NCBI RefSeq assembly: GCF_003429005.1
Contig: NZ_QVQV01000001.1
Span: forward strand, 248,001 to 312,000
DNA from: Paraburkholderia sp. DHOC27
GTDB taxonomy: Bacteria; Pseudomonadota; Gammaproteobacteria; Burkholderiales; Burkholderiaceae
DNA: 64,000 nucleotides
Direction: 5' to 3'
Numbering within the stretch: position 1 is the first letter of the stretch; every line of letters begins with the position of its first letter. Shown here piece after piece: positions 1-7,956 of this stretch. The translations under genes were made by a program, and so were the position numbers. The notes under the pieces are model-generated. The model saw nothing but the letters and a program-made list of their open reading frames with translations. It was not told the DNA's origin and did no database searches.

Positions 1-911
1 AACCCCGCGATCGTGAACGCCTTGCGCACGAAAATGGCGTTGCCGCCGCGGGCGATGATGCGATCCGCCGCCCAGCCTGCCAGCGCCGCGACAATCGCGA
101 TACCGGCGAAGCTGAAGAAGGTGAAAAGACCCGAGCGCGAAATCGAAAGGTTGCGTTGCTCGACCAGGTAAGCCGGCATCCACGTCATGCAGAAAAACGT
201 GAAATAGCCGTAGCAGAAGTTGGTGATCATGCCGCCCCATACCACCGGGCTCGCCAGGATGCTGCCGAGGCCCACCGTGCGTGCGCTGCGATTGGCCAGC
301 GTGAGTTGCGCTTTGGACGGCAGATCGTTGCGCACCAGCAGCAGCCACGGCGCGAGCCAGATCATGCCGACGAGGCCAGTTGCGATGAACATCACCTGCC
401 ACGAGTAATTCACGAGAAACCATGCACCCACCGGTGCGCCGAGCGCCGGACCAAACTTGTTGCCCATCGCGAGAATGCCCACCGCGAGACCATTCTGGCT
501 TTCGCCGAAGTTGTTGCGAATCCAGCGGTAGCTCGCCGGAATCACAATGGCTTCCGCCATGCCGATGATCAGGCGCATGACGACGAGACTGGCCAGCGCC
601 GTCACGGCACCCATCATCGCGGTGGCGAGGCACCACAGCGCAAAGCTGATGGCGTAGGGCCACTTCACGCCGTAACGGTCGGCGACCCAGCCCATCGGCA
701 CCTGAAACAACCCGTACGACCAGAAGAACGCCGCGTTGATCCAGCCGCGATCCACGTCGGTGAGCGCAAAATGTCGAACGAAACCCGCGTCCGCCAGCGT
801 CGAAGAGATGCTGGTGCGATCGACAAATGAAATCAGCACACCGATCGCAAGGAGCGCGAGAATCGCCCAGCGGCTCGCGGTCCCACGTCGTGCAGGTTGG
901 GTTGTCTCCAT
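1..911 (-). CDS. MFS transporter, aromatic-acid/anion symporter type (3' end outside window)
   Basis: Reading the minus strand from the ATG at 909-911 gives an open frame to the window edge (at least 303 residues). The N-terminus has a first membrane span followed by VDRTSISSTL, and the loop after helix 2 reads GWVADRYGVK, the MFS signature. Further hydrophobic helices follow, with a cytoplasmic central loop near residues 190-205. It resembles the anion:cation symporter family (phthalate, hydroxybenzoate and sugar-acid carriers). It is the last visible gene of a minus-strand operon with a dihydroxyphthalate decarboxylase-like protein and two amidohydrolases, so uptake of an aromatic or dicarboxylic acid is the natural inference. 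The substrate cannot be read from the sequence. The C-terminus is missing. Confidence 0.85.
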   Translation of the reverse strand, partial: METTQPARRGTASRWAILALLAIGVLISFVDRTSISSTLADAGFVRHFALTDVDRGWINAAFFWSYGLFQVPMGWVADRYGVKWPYAISFALWCLATAMMGAVTALASLVVMRLIIGMAEAIVIPASYRWIRNNFGESQNGLAVGILAMGNKFGPALGAPVGAWFLVNYSWQVMFIATGLVGMIWLAPWLLLVRNDLPSKAQLTLANRSARTVGLGSILASPVVWGGMITNFCYGYFTFFCMTWMPAYLVEQRNLSISRSGLFTFFSFAGIAIVAALAGWAADRIIARGGNAIFVRKAFTIAG

Positions 912-993
912 CTGCCTGTGTCTCTTTAGATGTTGGTTCTGCAGGCCGGCTACGGGAAACTGCGTCAGTAGCCAGCCGGGTTACGACACAACC

Positions 994-1842
994 TCATGCC
1001 AGCGCCGGATACAGTTTCTGCGCGGTCTTGCCGAAAATCCACGCGCGATCCGCCTCACTCAAGCATGCCAAACCTGCCTGCGCGGTTGCAAGGATTTCCG
1101 GCAACGTGCCCGTGGAGGTCGGGTAATTCGAGCCCCATGCCATGCGCTGCGCGCCGAACGCTTCCACCACGCGCGGGAAAAACGTCTGCGCGCTCGCCTT
1201 CTCTTTCTTCACGTCGGCAAAAATGCGCGGCGTCAGCTTCAGGTAGATGTTCGTGAGCGGTGCCAGATCGAACAGGCCTTGCGCTGCCGCATACGGCGCG
1301 CCGTCCGACACCTCGGGACGACCCAGGTGATCGAGAATGATCGCGACATTCGGGAAGCGCTTCGCGAGCGCTGTGACCTGCGGCAAGCCGATCGGTCCCG
1401 TCTGGATGCACATGGGCAGGCCGAGTTCGCCGCACAGTTCCCACGCGGGAAACGAACGCGCGTCGTCCAGTTCGCTCGGATCGAATTCCTTGGTGCTGCC
1501 GCCCGTGAAGAGGCGCAGTCCTGCGAGACCGCGTCCCACCCACTCACGAATGCGTTGCGGTGCGTCGGCTTGCAGCACGTCCACGGAGCCCACGGCGACC
1601 AGACGGTCTGCGTATTTCGCGCAACCGTCCACCACGTAGCTGTTATCGAAGCCGTAGGTGGTCGATGAATGCACCACGGCGGCTTTCGCCACGCCGGCTT
1701 CATCCATTGCCGCGATCAGCGTCTCAACGGTGGTCGGACGCTCTTTCGACCAATCCGAGCGCTTGCCGAACAACGGTGCCGGTGGATAGCGCGTTTCGTC
1801 GTCCGAGATGATGTGCGGGTGAATATCAACGATGCTGGTCAT
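994..1842 (-). CDS. Amidohydrolase-2 family (TIM-barrel) hydrolase
   Basis: A 282-residue metal-dependent hydrolase of the amidohydrolase superfamily, the group that includes 2-pyrone-4,6-dicarboxylate lactonase (LigI) and various decarboxylases. The N-terminal strand carries DIHPHI (His8, His10 as probable metal or active-site ligands). IILDHLGRP near residues 165-175 and WGSNYP near 236-241 are typical family positions. It starts at ATG 1842, about 100 bp after the LigJ-like gene, and is co-oriented with the aromatic operon. A role hydrolysing a ring-cleavage lactone or related acid is plausible from context. Similarity to LigI is only at family level, because the LigI N-terminal signature is absent, so no symbol is given. 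Confidence 0.8.
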   Translation of the reverse strand: MTSIVDIHPHIISDDETRYPPAPLFGKRSDWSKERPTTVETLIAAMDEAGVAKAAVVHSSTTYGFDNSYVVDGCAKYADRLVAVGSVDVLQADAPQRIREWVGRGLAGLRLFTGGSTKEFDPSELDDARSFPAWELCGELGLPMCIQTGPIGLPQVTALAKRFPNVAIILDHLGRPEVSDGAPYAAAQGLFDLAPLTNIYLKLTPRIFADVKKEKASAQTFFPRVVEAFGAQRMAWGSNYPTSTGTLPEILATAQAGLACLSEADRAWIFGKTAQKLYPALA

Positions 1843-1920
1843 AGTGCCTCTGTGCTGCTTCTATGAAAATTGCGTGGTGCGTTTCATTGCGCTTTGCTAT
1901 ACGCCGCTCGCGCTGGAATG

Positions 1921-1962
1921 ACTTGCCGCGTATTACTTGCCGCGTATTACTTGCCGCGTGCT
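1921..1962. repeat. Tandem 14-bp repeat, three units, across the ligJ stop codon
   Basis: The unit ACTTGCCGCGTATT occurs at 1921-1934 and 1935-1948, and a third variant ending GCT occurs at 1949-1962. The third unit encodes the final residues of the LigJ-like protein, and its stop codon (1947-1949) falls at the junction. The coding 3' end therefore appears to have been duplicated twice downstream. It is probably a slippage product with no obvious function. Confidence 0.9.
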
Positions 1963-2972
1963 TTCAGGCGTGCATCGAGACGCGGGTAGACACGTCGCGC
2001 GTTGCCCTCGAAGATCTTGTAGCGGTCCTCGTCCGTCAGTGCGTCGCAAGCGTCGAGATAGCGTTTGGTGTCGTCGAAATACTGGCCCGTGGCTGGGTCT
2101 TTGCCGCGCACCGCGCCGATCATTTCCGAACCGAACAGCACGTTGTCAGCCGGAATCACCTTGGTCAGCAATTCGACGCCCGGCTTGTGATACACGCACG
2201 AGTCGAAGAAAATATTGTTTAGCAATCCTTCCAGTGGGCGTTCGCGCATCTCGAGCGACATGCCACGGTAACGTCCCCAGTGATACGGCACCGCGCCACC
2301 GCCGTGCGGAATCACGAGACGCAGCGTCGGGAAGTCCTTGAACAGATCCGATTGCAGAATCTGCATGAACACCGAGGTGTCCGCGTTCAGGTAGTGCGCG
2401 CCGGTGCCGTGAAAGCACGGGTTGCACGAGGCCGCAACGTGAATCATGGCGGGCACATCCAGATCGACCAGTGCCTCATAAAGCGGATACCACTCGCGGT
2501 CCGTGACGGGCTTGCCGGTCCAGTAACCGCCGCTCGGATCCGGATTCAGATTGCAGCCCACGAATCCCAGCTGCTCGACGCAGCGGCGCAACTCTGGAAT
2601 CGAATTGGCGGGCGCCGCGCCGGGCGATTGCGGCAACTGGCACACCGGCGCGAAATTGTCCGGATAGAGTTCGGTCACGCGGAAGACGAGATCGTTCGAG
2701 ACCTCGGCCCATTCCAGGCTGGTGCGTTCGTTGCCCAGGTGGTGACTCATCAGGCCGGCGATCGGCGAGAACATGGTCAGGTCGCTGCCGCGTTCGCGTT
2801 GCAGCTTCAGTTGGCCATTGCCGATGGCTTCGCGAATCTCGTCGTCGCTCACAAAAGCGCCATCGCGTGACGGCGAGTTGGCCGGGTCGTTGGCGAACTC
2901 AACCTGTTTGGCACGCCAGGCGCGGAACGAGGCGGGGACGGTCGTAAAGTGGCCGTGACAGTCGATGATCAT
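1947..2972 (-). CDS. ligJ: 4-oxalomesaconate hydratase-like amidohydrolase
   Basis: A 341-residue amidohydrolase-superfamily protein that matches the LigJ family (4-oxalomesaconate hydratase of protocatechuate 4,5-cleavage and gallate catabolism) in length and motifs. MIIDCHGHF gives metal ligands His6 and His8, MIHVAASCN gives His178, IPHGGGAVPYHWG contains His223, and FGSEMIGAVRG contains Glu283. These correspond to the metal and catalytic positions known for LigJ. LigJ converts 4-oxalomesaconate to 4-carboxy-4-hydroxy-2-oxoadipate, feeding pyruvate and oxaloacetate. It lies 20 bp after the dihydroxyphthalate decarboxylase-like gene in the same operon. A ring-cleavage dioxygenase is not visible and may lie beyond position 1. 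The exact substrate is inferred from family resemblance. Confidence 0.85.
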   Translation of the reverse strand: MIIDCHGHFTTVPASFRAWRAKQVEFANDPANSPSRDGAFVSDDEIREAIGNGQLKLQRERGSDLTMFSPIAGLMSHHLGNERTSLEWAEVSNDLVFRVTELYPDNFAPVCQLPQSPGAAPANSIPELRRCVEQLGFVGCNLNPDPSGGYWTGKPVTDREWYPLYEALVDLDVPAMIHVAASCNPCFHGTGAHYLNADTSVFMQILQSDLFKDFPTLRLVIPHGGGAVPYHWGRYRGMSLEMRERPLEGLLNNIFFDSCVYHKPGVELLTKVIPADNVLFGSEMIGAVRGKDPATGQYFDDTKRYLDACDALTDEDRYKIFEGNARRVYPRLDARLKARGK

Positions 2973-2992
2973 GGTGTTCTCGGTTCGGGGGT

Positions 2993-3970
2993 TCAGCGTG
3001 CCAGCGGGTCAACGAACAGTTCGTTGATAGACATGCGCCGCGGCGTCAGCCCTTGCTTGAATGCGGTGGCTTCCAGCGTCTCGATGGTCTTGAGGTTTTC
3101 CTGCAGGCCATACGGCAGCGGATCGTGTCCGACGATCTTGCGCAGTTCGAGATACTTCTTGTCGCTTGCGCTCGTTGCATCACCGGTATCCAGGCGCGCG
3201 AGCCATTCTTTCTTCGCTTGCGCGAACGCGTCGTAAATCGACCTGGCAATCCACGGGTGTTCGGCGAACACCGAGTCCTTGACCACGATCGTGCCGTGCA
3301 TCGGATACACCCCGGTGCGCGCGTAGTACTCGGTTTCGAGTTCGGCCGCATTGGGCAGCAGATCGGGATAGTCGGCCTCGACCTCTTTCCATCCGCCTGT
3401 CGGTGCGCCCGTGCGACCAATGCCCGCTGCTGCGGCAAACCCCGCGGACAATTCGCCCGAGGCCATCATCTCGGCGAGCGAACTGCCTGCCGGTGCGTGA
3501 ATCACGTTCGACGGCAACTTGAGCTGCGTAACGTGCTCCTCGTCATCCACCACCCAGGTGACCTTGGAAGAGTCGAGGCCGAATTCGTCGATCAGCACCT
3601 GGCGCGTCCACACACCCGTCGTCACCGAATAGGCACGCACGCCGACCTTCTTGCCTTCCAGGTCTTTCGGATGCGTGATGCCTGCATCCGGGCGCACCAG
3701 CAGGCCGCCGTGATGGAAACGCCGCACCACGAAGATCGGCAAACCGACGAACGGCGCGCCATAAGCGCGAGCAATGATGTACGTGGTCGGCGCCAGTTCG
3801 CAGACGTCGAATTCGACGTCGCGCACCATGCGGCGAAACGCGCCAATCTGCGGCTGAACGGTGATGAACTCGGCATCCACGCCCTCGATGGGAATGGATC
3901 CATTGCGGATCGCCGACGTGTGCGGATGCTCGGCAATCGCGATCTTGAGCGGGACTTTCTTGGTCAACAT
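2993..3970 (-). CDS. 4,5-dihydroxyphthalate decarboxylase-like protein
   Basis: A 325-residue cytosolic protein with a type-2 periplasmic-binding-protein fold, of the family that contains 4,5-dihydroxyphthalate decarboxylase (Pht5). Family features include the LKIAIAEHPHTSAIRNG start, the ELAPTTYIIARAYG segment and GKKVGVRAYSVTTGVWTRQ. I start it at ATG 3970 because a clean AGGAGA lies just upstream. A longer frame to 4081 has no ribosome site and no conserved residues. The mature N-terminus has no signal peptide, which fits an enzyme better than a binding protein. First gene of the operon with ligJ. Decarboxylation of a dihydroxyphthalate-like acid to protocatechuate, followed by 4,5-cleavage, is the inferred pathway. 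Related proteins of this fold include ABC binding proteins, so the enzymatic call is moderate. Confidence 0.7.
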   Translation of the reverse strand: MLTKKVPLKIAIAEHPHTSAIRNGSIPIEGVDAEFITVQPQIGAFRRMVRDVEFDVCELAPTTYIIARAYGAPFVGLPIFVVRRFHHGGLLVRPDAGITHPKDLEGKKVGVRAYSVTTGVWTRQVLIDEFGLDSSKVTWVVDDEEHVTQLKLPSNVIHAPAGSSLAEMMASGELSAGFAAAAGIGRTGAPTGGWKEVEADYPDLLPNAAELETEYYARTGVYPMHGTIVVKDSVFAEHPWIARSIYDAFAQAKKEWLARLDTGDATSASDKKYLELRKIVGHDPLPYGLQENLKTIETLEATAFKQGLTPRRMSINELFVDPLAR

Positions 3971-4073
3971 CGTCTCCTGTGGGTCAGTCGTCGCGGACCC
4001 TCTGGCGTTAGGCGTCAGGGCCGCACGGGTAGTCTCGATGGATGAAGAATAGGGGAGAGCCGCCCGGCAGTCC

Positions 4074-4108
4074 CTACACAAAAATCAGATTCAATGGCAC
4101 TTTTGTAG
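4074..4108. promoter_or_regulatory. Imperfect palindrome upstream of the aromatic operon
   Basis: Within the 454-bp gap 3971-4424, CTACACAAAA (4074-4083) faces TTTTGTAG (4101-4108), an interrupted inverted repeat 100-140 bp upstream of the decarboxylase start. The size and AT-rich arms resemble a LysR-type or similar activator site. No regulator gene is adjacent in the window. Apart from this and the LexA region nothing else stands out in the gap. Confidence 0.3.
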
Positions 4109-4305
4109 AGGGGCGAAGTGGGGGTTTTTGCGGAGGGTCGTGATTCGCGGACCAAGGCGCCGTACGGCGGCAACGTGAAATTTACCAGGGATAACTGATT
4201 ATCTCTGTGCCCTTGCCTGTACTTTTCGAGCACGCTTACGTCACGCTTTCGCACCGGCTTTACCAACTTCACTGGCAATCCGTGCCGGCGCATGCGGATC
4301 GCCGA

Positions 4306-4330
4306 TACTGTATAAATAAACAGGTATAAT
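4306..4330 (+). promoter_or_regulatory. LexA (SOS) box and -10 element of dinB
   Basis: CTGTATAAATAAACAG at 4308-4323 fits the CTGT-N8-ACAG LexA consensus exactly, with TA in front. A consensus -10 hexamer TATAAT follows at 4325-4330. The start codon of dinB is 95 bp downstream. LexA bound here would cover the promoter spacer, so damage-inducible expression of dinB is strongly implied. Confidence 0.85.
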
Positions 4331-4424
4331 CGCTGAAACCGTTGTCCCTGCTCACGCGCGCTGGCCTCGATGTTCGTCACCAGACGCGAAGCCCTTATCC
4401 GCACCCGTTTTCTGTCAGCAATCC

Positions 4425-5612
4425 ATGATTTCTGAAACCCGCCGCATAGCGCATCTAGACATGGACGCGTTTTATGCATCGGTCGAACTGTTGCGTTATC
4501 CGGAGTTGCGCGGGCGCCCCGTGGTGATCGGCGGGGGCAGAAACGCAGCGCCGCAGCTGTTGCCGGACGGCAGCCGCCAATACGCCAAACTGCGCGATTA
4601 CGCCGGCCGGGGCGTGGTCACCACGTCCACTTACGAGGCGCGGGCACTCGGCGTGTTCTCGGCTATGGGCATGATGAAGGCGGCGCAACTCGCGCCTGAA
4701 GCGATCCTGTTGCCCACCGACTTCGATTCCTACCGGCATTATTCGCGGCTCTTCAAGGCGGCCGTGGCCACGTTCACGGAGCAGATCGAAGATCGTGGCA
4801 TCGACGAAATTTATATCGACCTGACCGACCTCCCCGGCGAGCCCCGTGAAATCGCCGCGCGCATCAAACGCGCGGTGAATGACGCAACGGGGCTGACCTG
4901 CTCGATCTGCGTCGCGCCCAATAAACTCCTCGCCAAGATCGGCTCCGAACTCGACAAGCCCGACGGCCTGACCATGCTCACGCCGCAGGACATACCGCTG
5001 CGCATCTGGCCGTTGTCGGTGAAGAAGGTCAACGGCATCGGGCCGAAGGCAACGGAACGGCTGGCGGCGCTCGGCATCAACACGGTGGGCGAACTGGCGA
5101 GCGCGGATCTTGGCTTGTTGCAGGAGCATTTTGGCCGCAGCTATTCGTCGTGGCTTGCCGAAGTTGCACAAGGCTACGACGAGCGGCCGGTGGTGGTGAG
5201 TTCCGAGCCGAAGTCGATGAGCCGCGAGACCACCTTCGAACGCGACATGCACCCGCGCCAGGACCGCCCCACGCTTTCAACGGCATTCACGGCCTTGTGT
5301 ACGCGCGTCGCGGACGACCTGGTCCGCAAGGGTTATGTTGGCCGCACGGTTGGCATCAAGATCAAGTTCGCGGACTTCAAGACCGTCACGCGCGACGTCA
5401 CCCTGCCCGCCTCCACTGCGGACGCGGCGTCGATCCGCCGCGCGGCCACCGAATGCCTCAAGCGCATCGTGCTGGATCGCAGGCTGCGTCTGATCGGCGT
5501 GCGCGTCAGCGCGCTAAGCGTTCCGGGTAGCGAGCCGCAGGAACGCATGGTCATTCAGCAAGAGTTGCCCTTCTCCGCTGAAGAGCCAACCGGACACCCG
5601 GATCAACCCTGA
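4425..5612 (+). CDS. dinB: DNA polymerase IV (Y-family translesion polymerase)
   Basis: A 395-residue Y-family polymerase for error-prone lesion bypass. Catalytic acidic residues are visible in HLDMDAFYASVE (Asp12) and GIDEIYID (Asp127, Glu128), where the usual SIDE reads GIDE. A helix-hairpin-helix thumb segment follows (VNGIGPKATERLAALGI, about 203-219), then the little-finger domain. The C-terminus has QQELPF, a beta-clamp binding peptide of the expected QxxLPF type. Residues 38-62 form a longer loop than in E. coli DinB. It lies divergent from the aromatic operon and is controlled by the LexA box at 4308-4323. Length is slightly above the E. coli enzyme. Confidence 0.95.
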   Translation: MISETRRIAHLDMDAFYASVELLRYPELRGRPVVIGGGRNAAPQLLPDGSRQYAKLRDYAGRGVVTTSTYEARALGVFSAMGMMKAAQLAPEAILLPTDFDSYRHYSRLFKAAVATFTEQIEDRGIDEIYIDLTDLPGEPREIAARIKRAVNDATGLTCSICVAPNKLLAKIGSELDKPDGLTMLTPQDIPLRIWPLSVKKVNGIGPKATERLAALGINTVGELASADLGLLQEHFGRSYSSWLAEVAQGYDERPVVVSSEPKSMSRETTFERDMHPRQDRPTLSTAFTALCTRVADDLVRKGYVGRTVGIKIKFADFKTVTRDVTLPASTADAASIRRAATECLKRIVLDRRLRLIGVRVSALSVPGSEPQERMVIQQELPFSAEEPTGHPDQP

Positions 5613-5621
5613 CGCGCCGGA

Positions 5622-6323
5622 TCAGAATTTCTCCACCCACGGCCGCAGGTCGATCTCATGTGTCCACGCGCTGCGGTGCTGCGACAGAACATCGAAGTAC
5701 GTCTGCGCAATGGCGTCGGGAGACAACAGACTGTCGGGCTCGTCCGGTTGATTGCGGCGCCGTTCGCTCTGCACTGCGCCGTCGATGATGAAGTGCGCCA
5801 CGTGGATGCCCTTCGGCCCCAACTCTCGCGCAACGCTCTGGGCCAATCCGCGTAAACCGAACTTGCCGGTCGCGAACGCCGCTGACAACGCAAAGCCCTT
5901 CACGCTCGCTGTCGCGCCGGTGAACAGAATCGCGCCACGGCCTTGCGGAATCATGCGCAACGCAGCCTGCTGTGCAGCGAGAAAGCCGCCGAACGCCGAA
6001 ATGGACAACGAGTGCCGAAACGCTTCGGGGTCGATCTCCGTGATCGAGCCATGCGCCCGCGCGCTGGCGTTGTAGATCACGAGATCGGGCTCGCCGATCT
6101 TCTGATCCACCTGCTCGAAGAGACTGGCCACGGCTTGGGGATCGGCTGCGTCCGCCGCGAAGGTGTGCGCGCCGGTCTCACTGGCGAGCGTTTCCAGCTT
6201 GCCGACATCACGCGCCGCCAGCGCCACGCGCAGACCCGAGCGCGTCAACAGCCGGGTGAGCGAAGCACTGATGCCGGGCCCGGCGCCGATGATCAATGCG
6301 GTCTTGTAGGGGATGGTCGCCAT
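5622..6323 (-). CDS. SDR-family oxidoreductase with Phe in the Tyr position
   Basis: A 233-residue short-chain dehydrogenase/reductase. The nucleotide-binding turn is GAGPGIS (about residues 13-19), and LVIYNASA replaces the usual NNAG. The active-site segment reads FATGKFGLRG instead of YxxxK, so the catalytic Tyr is Phe while the Lys remains. This substitution occurs, to my knowledge, in a recognisable SDR subgroup that also shares ARELGPKGIHVAHF, so it is probably a subfamily trait and not decay. Convergent with dinB, 9 bp from its stop. Substrate unknown. The chemistry may differ from classical SDRs. Confidence 0.8.
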   Translation of the reverse strand: MATIPYKTALIIGAGPGISASLTRLLTRSGLRVALAARDVGKLETLASETGAHTFAADAADPQAVASLFEQVDQKIGEPDLVIYNASARAHGSITEIDPEAFRHSLSISAFGGFLAAQQAALRMIPQGRGAILFTGATASVKGFALSAAFATGKFGLRGLAQSVARELGPKGIHVAHFIIDGAVQSERRRNQPDEPDSLLSPDAIAQTYFDVLSQHRSAWTHEIDLRPWVEKF

Positions 6324-6382
6324 CCTTGGCCTCCATGTCTGAAGATTGAACGCTGCTCGAAGCAGGCGAGTTTAAGCAATCG

Positions 6383-6871
6383 CTATTCCTTGGGTGCCAC
6401 GCTCGGTTCGACTGCCCGGAAATGCCAGCCGTCGCTGTCCTTCACATAGACGGCCATGATATGCCCGGACTCCTGCCTGAACGTGCCATCACCTTGCGGA
6501 ACCTGTACAGAGAATTCGGCAATGCTGAAGCCACCGTTGCCCTGCGCGTTGGCGTCGATGACGTGAATGTGATGTTCCTTCGCGCCCGAACTGAAACGCG
6601 CCTCGTAGTATTGCCTGAGAGCGGGCCGTCCTTTGATGAGCTTTCCGGCCGGCGATACCAGCGTGCCATCTTCGGCGTACAACTGTGCCATCGCGTCGGC
6701 GTTTTTGGCTGCGTAGTTGCTGTCGTAAAGTTGCCCGAGCTTCGCAGCCGCCGCGCGCGCTTCCTGTGACGATGGATGTGACGCGCTGGCGTTGGCGCTG
6801 GGTATGGCTGCGCATGCGAGCGTGCCGCTAATCAGAAGCGTGGCAAGTACAGAGGGAATAGGTCGTTGCAC
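6383..6871 (-). CDS. Secreted NTF2-like (SnoaL/DUF4440-type) protein
   Basis: A protein of about 162 residues with a cleavable-type signal peptide (hydrophobic LATLLISGTLACAA followed by Ala-rich sequence), then an NTF2-like fold: AAKLGQLYDSNYAAKNADAMAQLYAEDGTLVSP and a C-terminal strand with GWHFRAVEPS. I prefer the GTG at 6869-6871 because AAGGAG lies 7 bases upstream. The longer frame from ATG 6901 would bury that ribosome site in the coding region and put charged residues in front of the signal peptide. Likely a periplasmic small-molecule binding or isomerase-type protein. No specific function can be assigned. Confidence 0.75.
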   Translation of the reverse strand: MQRPIPSVLATLLISGTLACAAIPSANASASHPSSQEARAAAAKLGQLYDSNYAAKNADAMAQLYAEDGTLVSPAGKLIKGRPALRQYYEARFSSGAKEHHIHVIDANAQGNGGFSIAEFSVQVPQGDGTFRQESGHIMAVYVKDSDGWHFRAVEPSVAPKE

Positions 6872-7154
6872 CGTCGAACTCCTTGGGCCGAATGCCATCA
6901 TGGGTTGGGTAAAGCCGTTATGGTGCGCGGCACCATGTGCGGCTTTCGTTGCATCTGACGAACTTTATCCCTTTGGGAGCGCGCATGTTCTGCGGCTCAC
7001 AACGCGTTCCGTTGCCATTGCCGTCAAATTGCGGGACGTGCCCAGCCATGCGAAGATTGCCGCGTGTCAGCACATTGCTTTCATCGGAAGAAATGCGGGT
7101 ATCTTTCCAGTTCGACCGCTCCGCGGATTCATCAACGTTCCGGCCACTCATCGC

Positions 7155-7847
7155 ATGCTGAACAATCACGAACTCACGGGACGTGTACGTACCCATGTGA
7201 AGCAGTATGAGGAGCCAACATTTGCTGCGCAGCCCGAAGTGGCGAAGGCGTTTCTTGCGATGCGCGAAAAGGCGCGCCGCGCCGGAATCGATCTGATCCC
7301 GTATAGCAGCTTCAGGGATTTCCGAACCCAGTTGCGCATCTGGAACGGCAAGTTCAGCGGGAAAAAGCCGCTCTATGACATGGACGGGCGAGTGCGGGAT
7401 TTCGCTTCGCTTTCTGAACTCGACATCATCGACTGCATCCTCAACTGGTCGGCATTGCCTGGAGGCAGTCGACATCAATGGGGCACGGAAATCGACGTGA
7501 TAGACGGTGCGAGCGTTTCACCTGGCTACGTTCCAAAACTGCTGCCCGAAGAGGTGTCCGCGGGCGGCGTTTTCGAGGCGCTCCATCACTGGCTGGATGA
7601 AAACATCGCGGAATTCGGCTTTTTTCGGCCCTATGCGTCGTACAACGGCGGGATGTATCCGGAACCGTGGCATCTAAGCTTTGAGGCGGCATCCACCCCG
7701 GCGTTGCGCCAGGTGACGCCCGAACTTCTCACGGCCGTCATCCGCAGAGCGGACATGCTCGGCAAGGACGTGGTCCTTCCGCTGATTCCGCAGATATACG
7801 AGCGTCACATCCTCAACATCAATGGCCCCGGAACAGGTCAGCGCTGA
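7155..7847 (+). CDS. M15-family D-alanyl-D-alanine carboxypeptidase (VanY type)
   Basis: A 230-residue zinc peptidase of the VanY/M15B (LAS) group acting on peptidoglycan peptide stems. SRHQWGTEIDV supplies zinc ligands His107 and Asp114. EPWHLSF supplies catalytic Glu170 and zinc ligand His173. SSFRDFRTQLRIW near 51-63 is the substrate-groove region. I start it at ATG 7155, since upstream residues of the long frame look non-coding. No signal peptide is obvious from this start, unusual for a cell-wall enzyme, so the true start or export route is uncertain. It stands alone between two minus-strand genes. Confidence 0.85.
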   Translation: MLNNHELTGRVRTHVKQYEEPTFAAQPEVAKAFLAMREKARRAGIDLIPYSSFRDFRTQLRIWNGKFSGKKPLYDMDGRVRDFASLSELDIIDCILNWSALPGGSRHQWGTEIDVIDGASVSPGYVPKLLPEEVSAGGVFEALHHWLDENIAEFGFFRPYASYNGGMYPEPWHLSFEAASTPALRQVTPELLTAVIRRADMLGKDVVLPLIPQIYERHILNINGPGTGQR

Positions 7848-7956
7848 ATTGCTGAAGTGGAATCGCTGTGGCCGCGTCGGTATCGACGCGGCCATCGTCG
7901 GTCGAGGCTATCCGAACGCACGTGCATTCGGATAGCACTCCGCCGGGCGGCTGGCG

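Noticed and set aside
3053-4045. 330-codon plus-strand frame
   Set aside because: Antisense to the decarboxylase-like gene; Arg/His-rich with no recognisable motif.
4015-4479. 154-codon minus-strand frame running from dinB into the aromatic promoter
   Set aside because: It overlaps the LexA box and the dinB start and has no ribosome site or conserved sequence.
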